Source of the DNA: Polaromonas sp.
Lineage (GTDB): Bacteria; Pseudomonadota; Gammaproteobacteria; Burkholderiales; Burkholderiaceae_C
Length of the DNA stretch: 64,000 nucleotides
NCBI RefSeq assembly: GCF_030680935.1
Contig: NZ_JAUXUP010000009.1
Span: 62,001-126,000, forward strand
Direction: 5' to 3'
Part shown: piece after piece, positions 20,463 to 29,229 of the stretch
How positions within the stretch are numbered: the stretch's first letter is position 1
Layout of the letters: each line of letters begins with the position of its first letter
Translations under genes and position numbers: made by a program
The notes under the pieces: model-generated
What the model saw: only the letters and a program-made list of their open reading frames with translations
Database searches by the model: none
Told to the model about the DNA's origin: nothing

Positions 20463-20777
20463 TCAAATCGGGGCGGACTGCTGGCCTGTTGCGGCGGCGC
20501 GAATCAAGTTTAAGACCTCTCGCGCAGCATAAGTAGATGCACTTACCTGAGCGCTCACTTCGGCAAGCTGGTCGGGCTCCCGGCGCTGCAGAAAAAGGTC
20601 CAGCAAATCGTTGTCGGAGAGGTCCATTAAATCATTCAGGCCTTGAGCCTGACTGACGGTCAGAGTCGCCTCATGGCGCCGGAAAAATTTCTCGATCAGC
20701 AAGTCATTTTCCAGCAAACCCCGGCGGCAGCGCCACCTGAGTTTGCTCATTGCGCGCTCGTCGAGAAGCTCGTCCAT
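20463..20777 (-). CDS. sdhE: Succinate dehydrogenase flavinylation factor SdhE
   Basis: SdhE helps attach FAD covalently to SdhA. The 104-residue protein carries the family motif RRGLLEND (the RGxxE signature), and acidic helical sequence follows. It lies between sdhB (6-bp gap) and gltA in the sdh operon, its usual place. The start is ATG 20777. A second Met nine residues on is possible. Confidence 0.92.
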   Translation of the reverse strand: MDELLDERAMSKLRWRCRRGLLENDLLIEKFFRRHEATLTVSQAQGLNDLMDLSDNDLLDLFLQRREPDQLAEVSAQVSASTYAAREVLNLIRAAATGQQSAPI

Positions 20778-20783
20778 CTCGTT

Positions 20784-21488
20784 CTAGACGGCCCGAAGGA
20801 CCATCATTTCCTTGATCTTGCCAATCGCCTTGCTCGGATTCAGGCCCTTGGGGCAGACATCGACGCAGTTCATGATGGTGTGGCAGCGGAACAGGCGGTA
20901 CGGGTCTTCGAGGTTGTCCAGGCGCTCGGCCGTGGCTTCGTCGCGGCTGTCGGCGATAAAGCGGTAGGCCTGCAGCAGGCCGGCCGGGCCGACAAATTTA
21001 TCCGGGTTCCACCAGAAGCTCGGGCAGCTGGTCGAGCAGCTGGCGCACAAAATGCACTCGTACAGGCCGTTGAGCTCGTCGCGCTCCTCGGGGCTTTGCA
21101 GGCGCTCTTTTTCAGGTGGCACGTGGCCGTTGATCAGGTAGGGCTTGATCGAGTTGTACTGCTTGAAGAACTGCGTCATGTCGACGATCAGGTCACGCAC
21201 CACCGGCAGGCCGGGCAGCGGCTTGAGCACAATCGTGCCGGGCAGCGTACGCATGTTGGTCAGGCAGGCCAGGCCGTTTTTGCCATTGATGTTCATCGCG
21301 TCAGAGCCGCACACGCCTTCGCGGCAGGAGCGGCGGAAGGAAATGGTCGGGTCCTGCGCCTTGAGTTTCATCAGGGCATCAAGCAGCATGCGCTCGCTGC
21401 CATCCAGTTCTACCTCGATGGTCTGCATGTAGGGCTTGGCGTCCTGATCGGGGTCGTAGCGGTAGATCTTGAAAGTGCGTGTGGTCAT
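20784..21488 (-). CDS. sdhB: Succinate dehydrogenase iron-sulfur subunit
   Basis: It passes electrons from FAD to quinone through three Fe-S clusters. The 234-residue protein has the 2Fe-2S ligands Cys55, Cys60 and Cys75 with Asp63 (RSCREGVCGSDAMN), at the same numbers as in E. coli. The cluster motifs CILCASCSTSCP and CHTIMNCVDVCPKG follow. I chose the ATG at 21486-21488 next to the conserved TFKIYRYDPD. The longer frame overlaps sdhA. Confidence 0.97.
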   Translation of the reverse strand: MTTRTFKIYRYDPDQDAKPYMQTIEVELDGSERMLLDALMKLKAQDPTISFRRSCREGVCGSDAMNINGKNGLACLTNMRTLPGTIVLKPLPGLPVVRDLIVDMTQFFKQYNSIKPYLINGHVPPEKERLQSPEERDELNGLYECILCASCSTSCPSFWWNPDKFVGPAGLLQAYRFIADSRDEATAERLDNLEDPYRLFRCHTIMNCVDVCPKGLNPSKAIGKIKEMMVLRAV

Positions 21489-21505
21489 GGGGTTCCCGCG
21501 TGTCT

Positions 21506-23299
21506 TTAAAAGGAGCGAACAGTCAGGGGGATGGAGTCCACCGTCAGCGGTTTCATCTGCACCGGCTTGTAGCTCAGTCGGTTGCCCTGGCTGTGCCACA
21601 GGGTATGTTTGTGCCAGTCGGTGTCGTTGCGGCCGTTCGGGTGTTCTGGCGTGTCGCCGTAATCATCGACCGAGTGGGCGCCGCGGCTTTCCTTGCGGGC
21701 AGCGGCCGAGACAATGGTCGCCTGCGCGGCCTCGATCAGATTTTCGACTTCCAGTGCCTCGATACGCGCAGTGTTGAAGATTTTTGACTTGTCTTTCAGG
21801 CCGATGTTGTTGACACGTTCGCGCAAGGCCGCGATTTTGGTCACGCCCTCGTCCATGATGGCCTGGGTGCGGAAAACGCCGGCATGCTGCTGCATGGCTG
21901 CGCGGATGTCGTTGGCCACGTCCTGCGCGTATTCGCCGCTGGTCGCGTTGTCCAGGCGGGCAATACGTGCCAGGGTGGCATCTGCGGCGTCTGCCGGCAG
22001 CCCCTTGTGCGAGGTCGTCTTGTTGAACTCGACGATGTGGTTGCCCGCCGCCCGGCCAAACACCAGCAGGTCCAGCAGCGAGTTGGTGCCCAGGCGGTTG
22101 GCGCCGTGCACGCTGACGCACGCGCATTCGCCGACGGCATACAAGCCATTGACGACTTCGCTTTTGTTCTCGGCGTTTTGCGTCACGACCTGGCCATGGA
22201 TGTTGGTGGGTATGCCGCCCATCTGGTAGTGGATGGTGGGCACCACAGGAATCGGCTCTTTGGTGATGTCGACGTTGGCAAAGTTGTGGCCGATCTCGAA
22301 CACCGAAGGCAGGCGCTTCATGATGGTCTCGGCACCCAGATGCGTCATGTCGAGGTTGATGTAGTCCTTGTTCGGGCCGCAACCACGGCCTTCCTTGATT
22401 TCCTGATCCATGCAGCGCGAGACATAGTCGCGTGGCGCCAGATCTTTGTAGGCCGGTGCATAACGCTCCATGAAACGCTCGCCATTGCTGTTGCGCAAAA
22501 TCGCGCCTTCGCCGCGGCAGCCTTCGGTCAGCAGCACGCCAGCGCCGTGTACACCGGTCGGGTGAAACTGCCAGAACTCCATGTCTTCGAGTGGAATGCC
22601 GGCGCGTGCCGCCATGCCCAGGCCGTCACCGGTGTTGATGAAGGCGTTGGTTGATGCGGCAAAGATGCGGCCGGCGCCGCCGGTGGCCAGCAGCGTGGTC
22701 TTGGCTTCAAAGATGTGCACGTCGCCGGTTTCCATCTCGATGGCGCTGACGCCCACCACGTCGCCGTCGGCATCGCGGATCAGGTCCATGGCCAGCCACT
22801 CGACGAAGAAGCTGGTTTTTTCCTTGACGTTTTGCTGGTACAGCGTGTGCAGCATGGCATGGCCGGTGCGGTCGGCGGCAGCGCAGGCACGTTGCACGGC
22901 TTTTTCGCCGTAGTTGGCGGTGTGGCCGCCAAAGGGGCGCTGGTAAATCGTGCCGTCGGGGTTACGGTCAAACGGCATGCCCATGTGCTCCAGGTCGTAC
23001 ACCACCTTGGGCGCTTCACGGCACATGTATTCAATCGCGTCCTGGTCGCCGAGCCAGTCGGAACCCTTGACGGTGTCGTAAAAGTGGTAATGCCAGTTGT
23101 CCTCGGACATATTGCCGAGCGAGGCGCCGATGCCGCCCTGGGCTGCGACGGTGTGTGAACGCGTGGGGAACACCTTGGACAGAACGGCGACATTCAGCCC
23201 GGCGCGTGCCAGCTGCAGCGAAGCGCGCATGCCGGAGCCGCCGGCGCCGACGATCACCACGTCAAATTTTCTTTTGGGAAGCTTGGAAGATGCAGTCAT
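21506..23299 (-). CDS. sdhA: Succinate dehydrogenase flavoprotein subunit
   Basis: It oxidises succinate to fumarate. The 597-residue protein has a Rossmann FAD motif (VIVGAGGSGMRA) at about 15-26 and His49 in SHTVAAQGG as the covalent FAD ligand. Catalytic residues lie in EFWQFHPTG and HGANRLGTNSLLD. It lies in the order sdhC-sdhD-sdhA-sdhB-sdhE-gltA. Confidence 0.98.
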   Translation of the reverse strand: MTASSKLPKRKFDVVIVGAGGSGMRASLQLARAGLNVAVLSKVFPTRSHTVAAQGGIGASLGNMSEDNWHYHFYDTVKGSDWLGDQDAIEYMCREAPKVVYDLEHMGMPFDRNPDGTIYQRPFGGHTANYGEKAVQRACAAADRTGHAMLHTLYQQNVKEKTSFFVEWLAMDLIRDADGDVVGVSAIEMETGDVHIFEAKTTLLATGGAGRIFAASTNAFINTGDGLGMAARAGIPLEDMEFWQFHPTGVHGAGVLLTEGCRGEGAILRNSNGERFMERYAPAYKDLAPRDYVSRCMDQEIKEGRGCGPNKDYINLDMTHLGAETIMKRLPSVFEIGHNFANVDITKEPIPVVPTIHYQMGGIPTNIHGQVVTQNAENKSEVVNGLYAVGECACVSVHGANRLGTNSLLDLLVFGRAAGNHIVEFNKTTSHKGLPADAADATLARIARLDNATSGEYAQDVANDIRAAMQQHAGVFRTQAIMDEGVTKIAALRERVNNIGLKDKSKIFNTARIEALEVENLIEAAQATIVSAAARKESRGAHSVDDYGDTPEHPNGRNDTDWHKHTLWHSQGNRLSYKPVQMKPLTVDSIPLTVRSF

Positions 23300-23361
23300 G
23301 ATTTTTTACAGTCGGAACTCAAGGCAAGGGTGACCAAAATGGATCAAGGACGCTTAAAACG

Positions 23362-23730
23362 TCAAAGGCGCCAGAGGACCTGGATGGCCCAGCCCGCACA
23401 GGCGATCAGCCAGACGATGGTGGCCACCTGCAGGCTCAGCCGCAGCCAGACCCGGGAGGTGACGTAGTCCATCCAGATGTCGCGCATACCGACCCAGACG
23501 TGGTATGCCAGCGCGATGATCACGGTGAAGGTCAGCACCTTCATCCACTGCGCCGAAAAGATGCCGGCCCACTGGTCATAACCGATGGGGCCCTTGGTGA
23601 AGATCACCTGGGCCAGCAACAGGATGGTGAACAGCGCCATCAGGGCTGCGGTGATGCGCTGGCTGAGCCAGTCACGCAAGCCGTAGTGGGCGCCGACAAC
23701 GAGGCGTTTGGAGCCGTAGTTCACAGACAT
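23362..23730 (-). CDS. sdhD: Succinate dehydrogenase membrane anchor subunit
   Basis: This 122-residue protein has three predicted membrane helices (about 26-46, 60-80 and 95-118). It starts with KRLVVGAHYGLRDWLSQR, and the heme-ligand region (YHVWVGMRDIWMDY) is conserved. With SdhC it anchors SdhAB and forms the ubiquinone site. It lies 17 bp after sdhC. Confidence 0.95.
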   Translation of the reverse strand: MSVNYGSKRLVVGAHYGLRDWLSQRITAALMALFTILLLAQVIFTKGPIGYDQWAGIFSAQWMKVLTFTVIIALAYHVWVGMRDIWMDYVTSRVWLRLSLQVATIVWLIACAGWAIQVLWRL

Positions 23731-23747
23731 GGTTTGCTCCTTGATGC

Positions 23748-24191
23748 TTAGTACAGACCGAACAGCTTGGCGCCCAGCACCAGCGTCAGCAAAATGCTCA
23801 GGCCCAGCGTGATGAGTGCGGTGCTTTTGCCAAATTCATTGCTCAGGCTGTGGGTCACGTCCATGTAAAGGTGGCGCAGGCCGGCGATGAAGTGGTGCAG
23901 GTAGGCCCAGATCAGGGCCAGCGCCACCAGCTTCCAGATGAAGCCCGGCAAACCCAGCATTCCGATATTGAAAGCGGCTTTGAATTTGGCAAAGGAAATC
24001 TCGGAAGAAATCGAGGTGTCGAACATCCAGATGATGAAGGGCAGCAGCAAGAACATGATCGCACCGCTGGCGCGGTGCAGGATGGAGACCCATGCCGCAG
24101 GCGTCATGCGGTAGGTGGTGAGGTCCGTAAAGGCGTTGATATTGCGGAATTCCGGCCGCTTGGGACGCTGTTTGGATGCCAGCTCTGTCAT
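23748..24191 (-). CDS. sdhC: Succinate dehydrogenase cytochrome b556 subunit
   Basis: This 147-residue protein has three hydrophobic helices. The family motif SILHRASGAIMF lies near residue 35, and the heme His is in HHFIAGLRHLYMD. I chose the ATG at 24189-24191, because the upstream extension is not conserved in type. It is the first gene of sdhCDAB-sdhE-gltA. The 172 bp upstream (24192-24363) should hold the operon promoter, but I cannot name its boxes. Confidence 0.95.
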   Translation of the reverse strand: MTELASKQRPKRPEFRNINAFTDLTTYRMTPAAWVSILHRASGAIMFLLLPFIIWMFDTSISSEISFAKFKAAFNIGMLGLPGFIWKLVALALIWAYLHHFIAGLRHLYMDVTHSLSNEFGKSTALITLGLSILLTLVLGAKLFGLY

Positions 24192-24363
24192 TGTTGTGCT
24201 TTCGTGGGGAAGGGACTGGTAACTGCTCGGTAACCGTGATGCATTTACAACTGAAAACATCCGGATTCTATTGCAATGCAGCATCCGGCCGCCCGGTCAG
24301 GCCCCCATGCTTGGCGGTTTTTGTCGGAGACTGGCTCGAATGGGGGCTTAACTGACGCCAACA

Positions 24364-25947
24364 TTACAGACTGTCCAGGTCGGCCAGCATGGCCTGGGCA
24401 TCTGATCGCAATTGCTCGCGATCCGCCGCTGCCATGCCTTTCAGGTGTTTGACCATCAGCGCGGTGCGCGGGTTGGCGGCAAACGCGGCCTCGTGCTGGT
24501 CCAGAAAATGCCAGTACAGGGTGGTCATCGGACAGGCACCGGGCCCGCTCCGGGTTTCCGGCTGGTAGCGGCAGTCTGTGCAGTAATTGCTCATGCGTTT
24601 GACATAGGCCCCGCTGGCCACATAGGGCTTGGAGGTAAACCGCCCGCCGTTGGCAAACAGCGCCATGCCGGCGGTGTTGGGCAGCTCGACCCACTCGACC
24701 GCATCCACATACACCGCCAGGTACCAGTCGCACACGGCTTGCGGCGAGAGCTGCGCGGTTACGCCGAACATGCCGGTGACCATCAGGCGCTGGATGTGGT
24801 GCGAGTAGCCGTTGGCGAGTGTCTGGCTGATGCACTGGCGCATGCAGTTCATGTGGGTGTCGCCGGTCCAGTACCAGGCGGGCAGAGGTCTCTCATGCCC
24901 GAAATGGTTCGCCGTTTTCAGATCTGGCATGTCCAGAAAGTAGACACCGCGCATGAACTCACGCCAGCCCAGCACCTGGCGGATAAAGCCCTCTACGCTG
25001 GCCAGGTCGAGATCTCGGCTGCGGTAAGCGTTCTCGGCGGCCTGCACCACTTCCAGCGGGTTGAGCAGCTTGAGATTCAGTGAGCTTGACAGCAGGGCAT
25101 GCCAGCCAAAGTCCAGGCCGGTCCACATGGCGTCCTGGTGCCTGCCGAAGTCGGGCAGGCGGTGGGTAATGAAGTCGCTCAGTGCCACCAGGGCCTGCTC
25201 ACGCGTGACCGGCCAGTTGAAACGCCCCAGATCGCCGGGGTGGCCGCCAAGCTGTTGCTCCACCAGCGCGATGACCTCCCGCGTGATCGCGTCTGTTGCA
25301 AACACCGGGGGGCGCGGCACATGCTGCGGCCCGGTTTTGCCAAAACCCTTGCGGTTTTCGGCGTCAAAATTCCATTGCCCGCCTGCGGGCTTGGCGCCGT
25401 CCATCAACACCTTGTATTGCTGGCGCATGCTGCGGTAGAAAAACTCCATTCGCAGACTGGCCGACTGGCCCGCCCAGCGGCGGAACTGCGGCAGGCTGCA
25501 CAGGAAATGCCGGTCTTCGCGCCATGTCATGGAGGGCTTTGACGGCTTCGCCCTTGTTGCATCTGATAAGTCAGCTATTGATTGAATAGCGCTTTCGATT
25601 TGCAGGCGGACCCGCTGGTCCCCCGGCTCCACGCCCAGCACGCGCTCTGGACGATAAATTTCATGTGCGGCGCGCATGCCGTCTGCCAGGGTCGCGTCAT
25701 CCTCGCTGTCCATCGCGCGGTAGGCGACGCGCCATCCCCGATCCCGCAGCCCTTGCGCAAAGTGCCGCATGGCAGACAGAAAAAGTACCGTGCGCGCCTT
25801 GCTCGACCAGACGTGGGTGGACTCTTCGCGCGCCTCAATCATCAGCACCACGTCGATCGCAGCGTCGAAGCCGTCAAACGCAGCAGAGTCTTCATCGAGC
25901 TGGTCGCCCAGGATCAATATCAAGTGGCGGCAGGCGGGCTGGGGCAT
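24364..25947 (-). CDS. Iron-sulfur photolyase (FeS-BCP / PhrB-type, probable (6-4) photolyase)
   Basis: These proteins use light to repair (6-4) pyrimidine photoproducts and carry FAD, a 4Fe-4S cluster and usually a lumazine antenna. The 527-residue protein shows the cluster cysteines Cys368, Cys456, Cys459 and Cys472 (HMNCMRQ; YCTDCRYQ and GACPMTTLYW). They have the same spacing as Cys350/438/441/454, remembered for Agrobacterium PhrB, shifted by 18. A copy of the 57-bp repeat falls at about residues 119-137 and could account for that shift. I chose ATG 25947 over a TTG six codons upstream. The adjacent DUF2256 gene is a usual partner. Confidence 0.9.
   Translation of the reverse strand: MPQPACRHLILILGDQLDEDSAAFDGFDAAIDVVLMIEAREESTHVWSSKARTVLFLSAMRHFAQGLRDRGWRVAYRAMDSEDDATLADGMRAAHEIYRPERVLGVEPGDQRVRLQIESAIQSIADLSDATRAKPSKPSMTWREDRHFLCSLPQFRRWAGQSASLRMEFFYRSMRQQYKVLMDGAKPAGGQWNFDAENRKGFGKTGPQHVPRPPVFATDAITREVIALVEQQLGGHPGDLGRFNWPVTREQALVALSDFITHRLPDFGRHQDAMWTGLDFGWHALLSSSLNLKLLNPLEVVQAAENAYRSRDLDLASVEGFIRQVLGWREFMRGVYFLDMPDLKTANHFGHERPLPAWYWTGDTHMNCMRQCISQTLANGYSHHIQRLMVTGMFGVTAQLSPQAVCDWYLAVYVDAVEWVELPNTAGMALFANGGRFTSKPYVASGAYVKRMSNYCTDCRYQPETRSGPGACPMTTLYWHFLDQHEAAFAANPRTALMVKHLKGMAAADREQLRSDAQAMLADLDSL
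25537..25591 (-). repeat. Dispersed 57-bp repeat, copy 5 (inside the photolyase gene)
   Basis: On the coding strand it starts GCTATTCAATCAATAGCTGA, with a perfect inverted repeat, then ACAAGGGCGAAGCC in the distal block. It is translated as SAIQSIADLSDATRAKPSK, immediately before the conserved REDRHFLCS segment. Confidence 0.7.
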
Positions 25948-26016
25948 GGCCCTGATTGTGGTCAAAGACGCCGGGCCCCGATACCCACCGGCGCAATACG
26001 GGCTATCTGTTGTCGG

Positions 26017-26181
26017 TTATTGGGGCGATTTGACTGGCGGGCGCTTGCTGGCACGGCACGCCTGGGAGCAGTATTTCACTTCATCCCAGTTTTTGGCCCA
26101 GCTCTTGCGCCAGCTCATCTCGCGGCCACAGGCCTGACAGGGCTTGCGGGGCAGTGCGGCCTTGTTGCCTTTGAAACCCAT
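26017..26181 (-). CDS. DUF2256 zinc-ribbon protein paired with the photolyase
   Basis: This 54-residue protein begins MGFKGNKAALPRKPCQACGR. It has four likely zinc ligands: Cys15, Cys18, Cys38 and Cys42 (KPCQACGR; KYCSQACR). The WRKSWAKNWDEVKYCS core is typical of DUF2256. Members often lie beside FeS-BCP photolyase genes, as here (69 bp upstream, same strand), but their role is not known. It starts at ATG 26181 and ends in TAA. Confidence 0.88.
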   Translation of the reverse strand: MGFKGNKAALPRKPCQACGREMSWRKSWAKNWDEVKYCSQACRASKRPPVKSPQ

Positions 26182-26189
26182 CGCCACAT

Positions 26190-26960
26190 TCAGTTCAGCG
26201 TGTTGCGGTAGTAATGTGTGTCGGTACGGTAATAACCGCGCCGCAGCTCCATCGGTACGTCGTTGTAGGTGTAGGCCAGCCGCTCCACGCTCAGCAGCGG
26301 CGTGCCCTGCGCTACTTTCAGAAGCAGCTCGTGCCCGTCGGATGCTGGCACGGCGCGTATTTTTTCTTCGGCGCGAACCATGCGCACATTGAATTCGGTC
26401 TCAAACAAGGCGTACATCGGACCGTGGTAGTCGGCCAGGCGCTCGGTGGTCAGGCCCTTGAAAGGGGCTGCGGGCAGCCACAGGTCTTCCACAATCGTGG
26501 GTGTACCGGCAAAACTGAGTACGCGGCGCGCTTGCAGCACCGCGTCGCCGGTACGCAGACCCAGCAGGCGGGCAATGTCGGCACTGGCGCGCACCCGGCG
26601 GCAGTCGATGATGTCGCGCTCCGCCGGCCCCTCGCTGCCGGGCGTGCCGCTGTCGGGCACCAGTTTGAGAAAGCGGAACTGCACATGCTGCTCGGCGTGG
26701 GTGGCCACAAAAGTGCCCTTGCCCTGACGACGCACCACCAGGTTGTCGGCAGCCAGCTCGTCAATTGCCTTTCGCACCGTGCCCTGACTTACGCGGAAAC
26801 GCGCGGCCAGGTCCATCTCTGAAGGAATGGCCTCGCCCGGCTTCCATTCGCCCGACTGCAGGCTTTGCAAAATCAGCCCCTTGATCTGCTGGTAAAGCGG
26901 GCTGAAGGCCGGCGTGGCACCTGCAAAATCATCGGTGGGCAAGGTAGGAAGGGCGGCCAT
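26190..26960 (-). CDS. GntR/HutC-family regulator (UTRA domain)
   Basis: This 256-residue regulator has an N-terminal winged helix (about 18-85; YQQIKGLILQ, IPSEMDLAARFRVSQGTVRKAI) and a C-terminal UTRA ligand-binding domain (about 105-250). I chose ATG 26960, because the longer frame runs across the intergenic region. It is divergent from mdh and upstream of the photolyase and sdh genes, so control of TCA genes is inferred from position only. A 12-bp palindrome at 26991-27002 is its likely operator. The ligand is unknown. Confidence 0.9.
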   Translation of the reverse strand: MAALPTLPTDDFAGATPAFSPLYQQIKGLILQSLQSGEWKPGEAIPSEMDLAARFRVSQGTVRKAIDELAADNLVVRRQGKGTFVATHAEQHVQFRFLKLVPDSGTPGSEGPAERDIIDCRRVRASADIARLLGLRTGDAVLQARRVLSFAGTPTIVEDLWLPAAPFKGLTTERLADYHGPMYALFETEFNVRMVRAEEKIRAVPASDGHELLLKVAQGTPLLSVERLAYTYNDVPMELRRGYYRTDTHYYRNTLN

Positions 26961-26990
26961 GGCGTGTAGGGGTGGTTCGTTGCAATGATA

Positions 26991-27010
26991 TCTTATATAA
27001 GACATAAGAC
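26991..27010. promoter_or_regulatory. Candidate GntR operator between gntR and mdh
   Basis: TCTTATATAAGA is a perfect 12-bp palindrome, and ATAAGAC is then repeated directly (26997-27003 and 27004-27010). It lies 31 bp from the gntR start and about 176 bp from mdh, in the shared divergent region. Confidence 0.5.
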
Positions 27011-27177
27011 AAATTGACGGTCCGCTGTTTTCCGGCGTAAAATCTTGGGCTGAGTTGATGCAAAGTCGGCCTCCTTTGTGACACCGGTCACAGGTTTTCA
27101 GGGTGGCATGGCCGACGCAAATCGCTTCACTGATCGCCCTACACCCCGATTTACAACCTTCCTGGAGTTTCCCCACC

Positions 27178-28164
27178 ATGAGCAAAAAACCCGTCCGTGT
27201 CGCCGTTACAGGGGCCGCTGGCCAAATTGGCTACGCCTTGCTGTTTCGCATTGCCTCCGGTGAAATGCTGGGCAAAGACCAGCCGGTGATCCTGCAATTG
27301 CTTGAAGTGCCGGTCGAGGGGCCGCAAAAAGCGCTCAAGGGTGTGATGATGGAGCTCGACGACTGTGCCTTCCCGCTGCTGGTGGGCATGGAAGCCCATG
27401 GCGACCCGATGACGGCCTTCAAGGACGCCGACTACGCGTTGTTGGTTGGTTCGCGTCCGCGTGGCCCCGGCATGGAGCGTGCCGAGTTGCTGGCTGTCAA
27501 TGGCGCCATCTTCACCGCGCAGGGCAAGGCGCTGAACGCCGTCGCCAGCCGCAATGTCAAGGTGTTGGTGGTCGGCAACCCGGCCAACACCAATGCCTAC
27601 ATCGCGATGAAAAGCGCGCCCGACCTGCCGCGCAAAAACTTCACCGCCATGCTGCGCCTGGACCACAACCGCGCTGCCAGCCAGCTCGCTGCCAAGACCG
27701 GCAAGGCCGTAGCGGATATCGAAAAACTCACCGTCTGGGGCAACCATTCGCCCACCATGTACGCCGACTACCGCTTCGCCACCATCAAGGGCGAAAGTGT
27801 CGCCAAGATGATCAACGACCAGGAGTGGAACGCCAACACCTTCCTGCCCACCGTCGGCAAGCGCGGCGCCGCGATTATCGAAGCGCGCGGCTCGTCTTCC
27901 GCTGCATCAGCCGCTAATGCCGCGATTGATCACATGCGCGATTGGGCGCTGGGCACCCATGGAAAATGGGTCACCATGGGTATTCCGTCGGACGGCCAGT
28001 ACGGCATTCCGAAAGACACCATGTTCGGCTTTCCCGTCACCTGCGAAGGTGGCGAGTACAAGCTGGTGGAAGGCCTGGAAATCGACGCCTTCAGTCAGGA
28101 ACGCATCAACAAGACGCTGGACGAACTCAAGGGCGAGCAGGACGGCGTGAAACACCTCCTCTGA
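27178..28164 (+). CDS. mdh: Malate dehydrogenase
   Basis: It interconverts malate and oxaloacetate with NAD. The 328-residue protein has the nucleotide loop [10 protein letters not shown] (11-20) and the mobile-loop arginines SRPRGPGM. The Asp/Arg pair is in LDHNRAA (Asp162, Arg165), and catalytic His190 lies in WGNHSPTM. I chose the ATG at 27178, which has GGAG about 11 bp upstream. It heads the plus-strand set mdh, CitE-like, secreted protein, acnB. Confidence 0.97.
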   Translation: MSKKPVRVAVTGAAGQIGYALLFRIASGEMLGKDQPVILQLLEVPVEGPQKALKGVMMELDDCAFPLLVGMEAHGDPMTAFKDADYALLVGSRPRGPGMERAELLAVNGAIFTAQGKALNAVASRNVKVLVVGNPANTNAYIAMKSAPDLPRKNFTAMLRLDHNRAASQLAAKTGKAVADIEKLTVWGNHSPTMYADYRFATIKGESVAKMINDQEWNANTFLPTVGKRGAAIIEARGSSSAASAANAAIDHMRDWALGTHGKWVTMGIPSDGQYGIPKDTMFGFPVTCEGGEYKLVEGLEIDAFSQERINKTLDELKGEQDGVKHLL

Positions 28165-28202
28165 CCCCCTCGACAGGCTCAGGGCGTACGGAATACATAC
28201 AG

Positions 28203-29192
28203 GTGATACATCCCCGCGACATTCTCCTTGGCGCGCAGGCGCAAACCGGTTTTCTGCCGGTTTGCGACCACTACAGCGGTGTTGAGGCGCGGATGCGAAA
28301 AAGCCTGCAATTGCAGGCCGAGATGATGGAGGAGTTTGGCGCTTGCGTTTTTGACGTGACGCTGGATTGCGAAGACGGCGCGCCGGTTGGAGGCGAAGCC
28401 GACCACGCCGCGCTGGTGGTGGCGCTGGTGGCACTGGCCAGCAGCAAGGCGCGTGTGGCGGTGCGGGTGCACGCGCTGGACCACCCTGCTTTTGAGGCTG
28501 ACATCGCCAGTATTGCAGGCCAGGTGGGAGACAGGCTCAGCCACATCATGGTGCCCAAGATCGAGTCTGCGGGCGATGTGAACCGTGTGGTGTCGGCGCT
28601 GGCTGCCGTAGACCAAAACGATGTGCCCATTCATGTGTTGCTGGAGTCGCCGGCAGCGGTACACCATGCTTTTGAGATCGCGGCGCATCCCCGGGTTCAG
28701 TCGATCAGCTTCGGGCTCATGGATTTTGTCTCCAGCCATGGCGGCGCGATTCCCGGCGAGGCCATGGGCAGCCAGGGGCAGTTTGTACACCCTCTGGTGG
28801 TGCGCGCCAAACTGGAAATTGCGTCAAGTTGTCATGCCTGGGGAAAAGTTCCGTCGCACTGCGTGGTCACGGAATTCAGTGACACTGCCGCCCTGAAGAC
28901 AGCAGCGAAAAAAGCCGCCAGGGAATTTGGCTACACCCGTATGTGGAGCATTCACCCCGGTCAGATACGCCCCATCCTGGAAGCCTTTGCACCGGACGAG
29001 GGTGAGATCGAAAACGCTACAAAAATAATAGCTGCTGGCTCCCGCAATGATTGGGCGCCCGTCAGTTTTGAGGGTCAACTGCATGACCGCGCCAGTTACC
29101 GCTATTTCTGGCAGATCCTGGCCCGGGCGCACCAGACTGGCCGTGTCTTGCCTGCCGAGGCGCAGCCTTATTTTTCGGCTGCGCCTCATTAG
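28203..29192 (+). CDS. HpcH/HpaI aldolase family (CitE-like CoA-ester lyase)
   Basis: This 329-residue TIM-barrel protein is of the CitE type. Its metal/CoA signatures are DVTLDCEDGAP, MVPKIESAGDV, LLESPAAVHHAFE and the final MWSIHPGQI. Relatives cleave citramalyl-, malyl- or similar CoA esters. The exact substrate cannot be read here, but lying between mdh and acnB suggests a dicarboxylate or CoA-ester link. I chose GTG 28203 as start, because upstream sequence is not family-like. The 3' end contains a segment matching the 57-bp repeat. Confidence 0.82.
   Translation: MIHPRDILLGAQAQTGFLPVCDHYSGVEARMRKSLQLQAEMMEEFGACVFDVTLDCEDGAPVGGEADHAALVVALVALASSKARVAVRVHALDHPAFEADIASIAGQVGDRLSHIMVPKIESAGDVNRVVSALAAVDQNDVPIHVLLESPAAVHHAFEIAAHPRVQSISFGLMDFVSSHGGAIPGEAMGSQGQFVHPLVVRAKLEIASSCHAWGKVPSHCVVTEFSDTAALKTAAKKAAREFGYTRMWSIHPGQIRPILEAFAPDEGEIENATKIIAAGSRNDWAPVSFEGQLHDRASYRYFWQILARAHQTGRVLPAEAQPYFSAAPH
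29016..29073 (+). repeat. Dispersed repeat-like segment, copy 6 (inside the CitE-like gene)
   Basis: It reads GCTACAAAAATAATAGCTGC, then TGGC, GGGCGCCCG and CAGTTTTGA. The last part is shared with copy 3. It is translated as ATKIIAAGSRNDWAPVSFE. As far as I recall, homologues have a similar length here, so it may replace rather than lengthen coding sequence. Confidence 0.5.
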
Positions 29193-29229
29193 CCGTCCAT
29201 CAACGGCCTATTTTCGTGAAGGTATCCCC

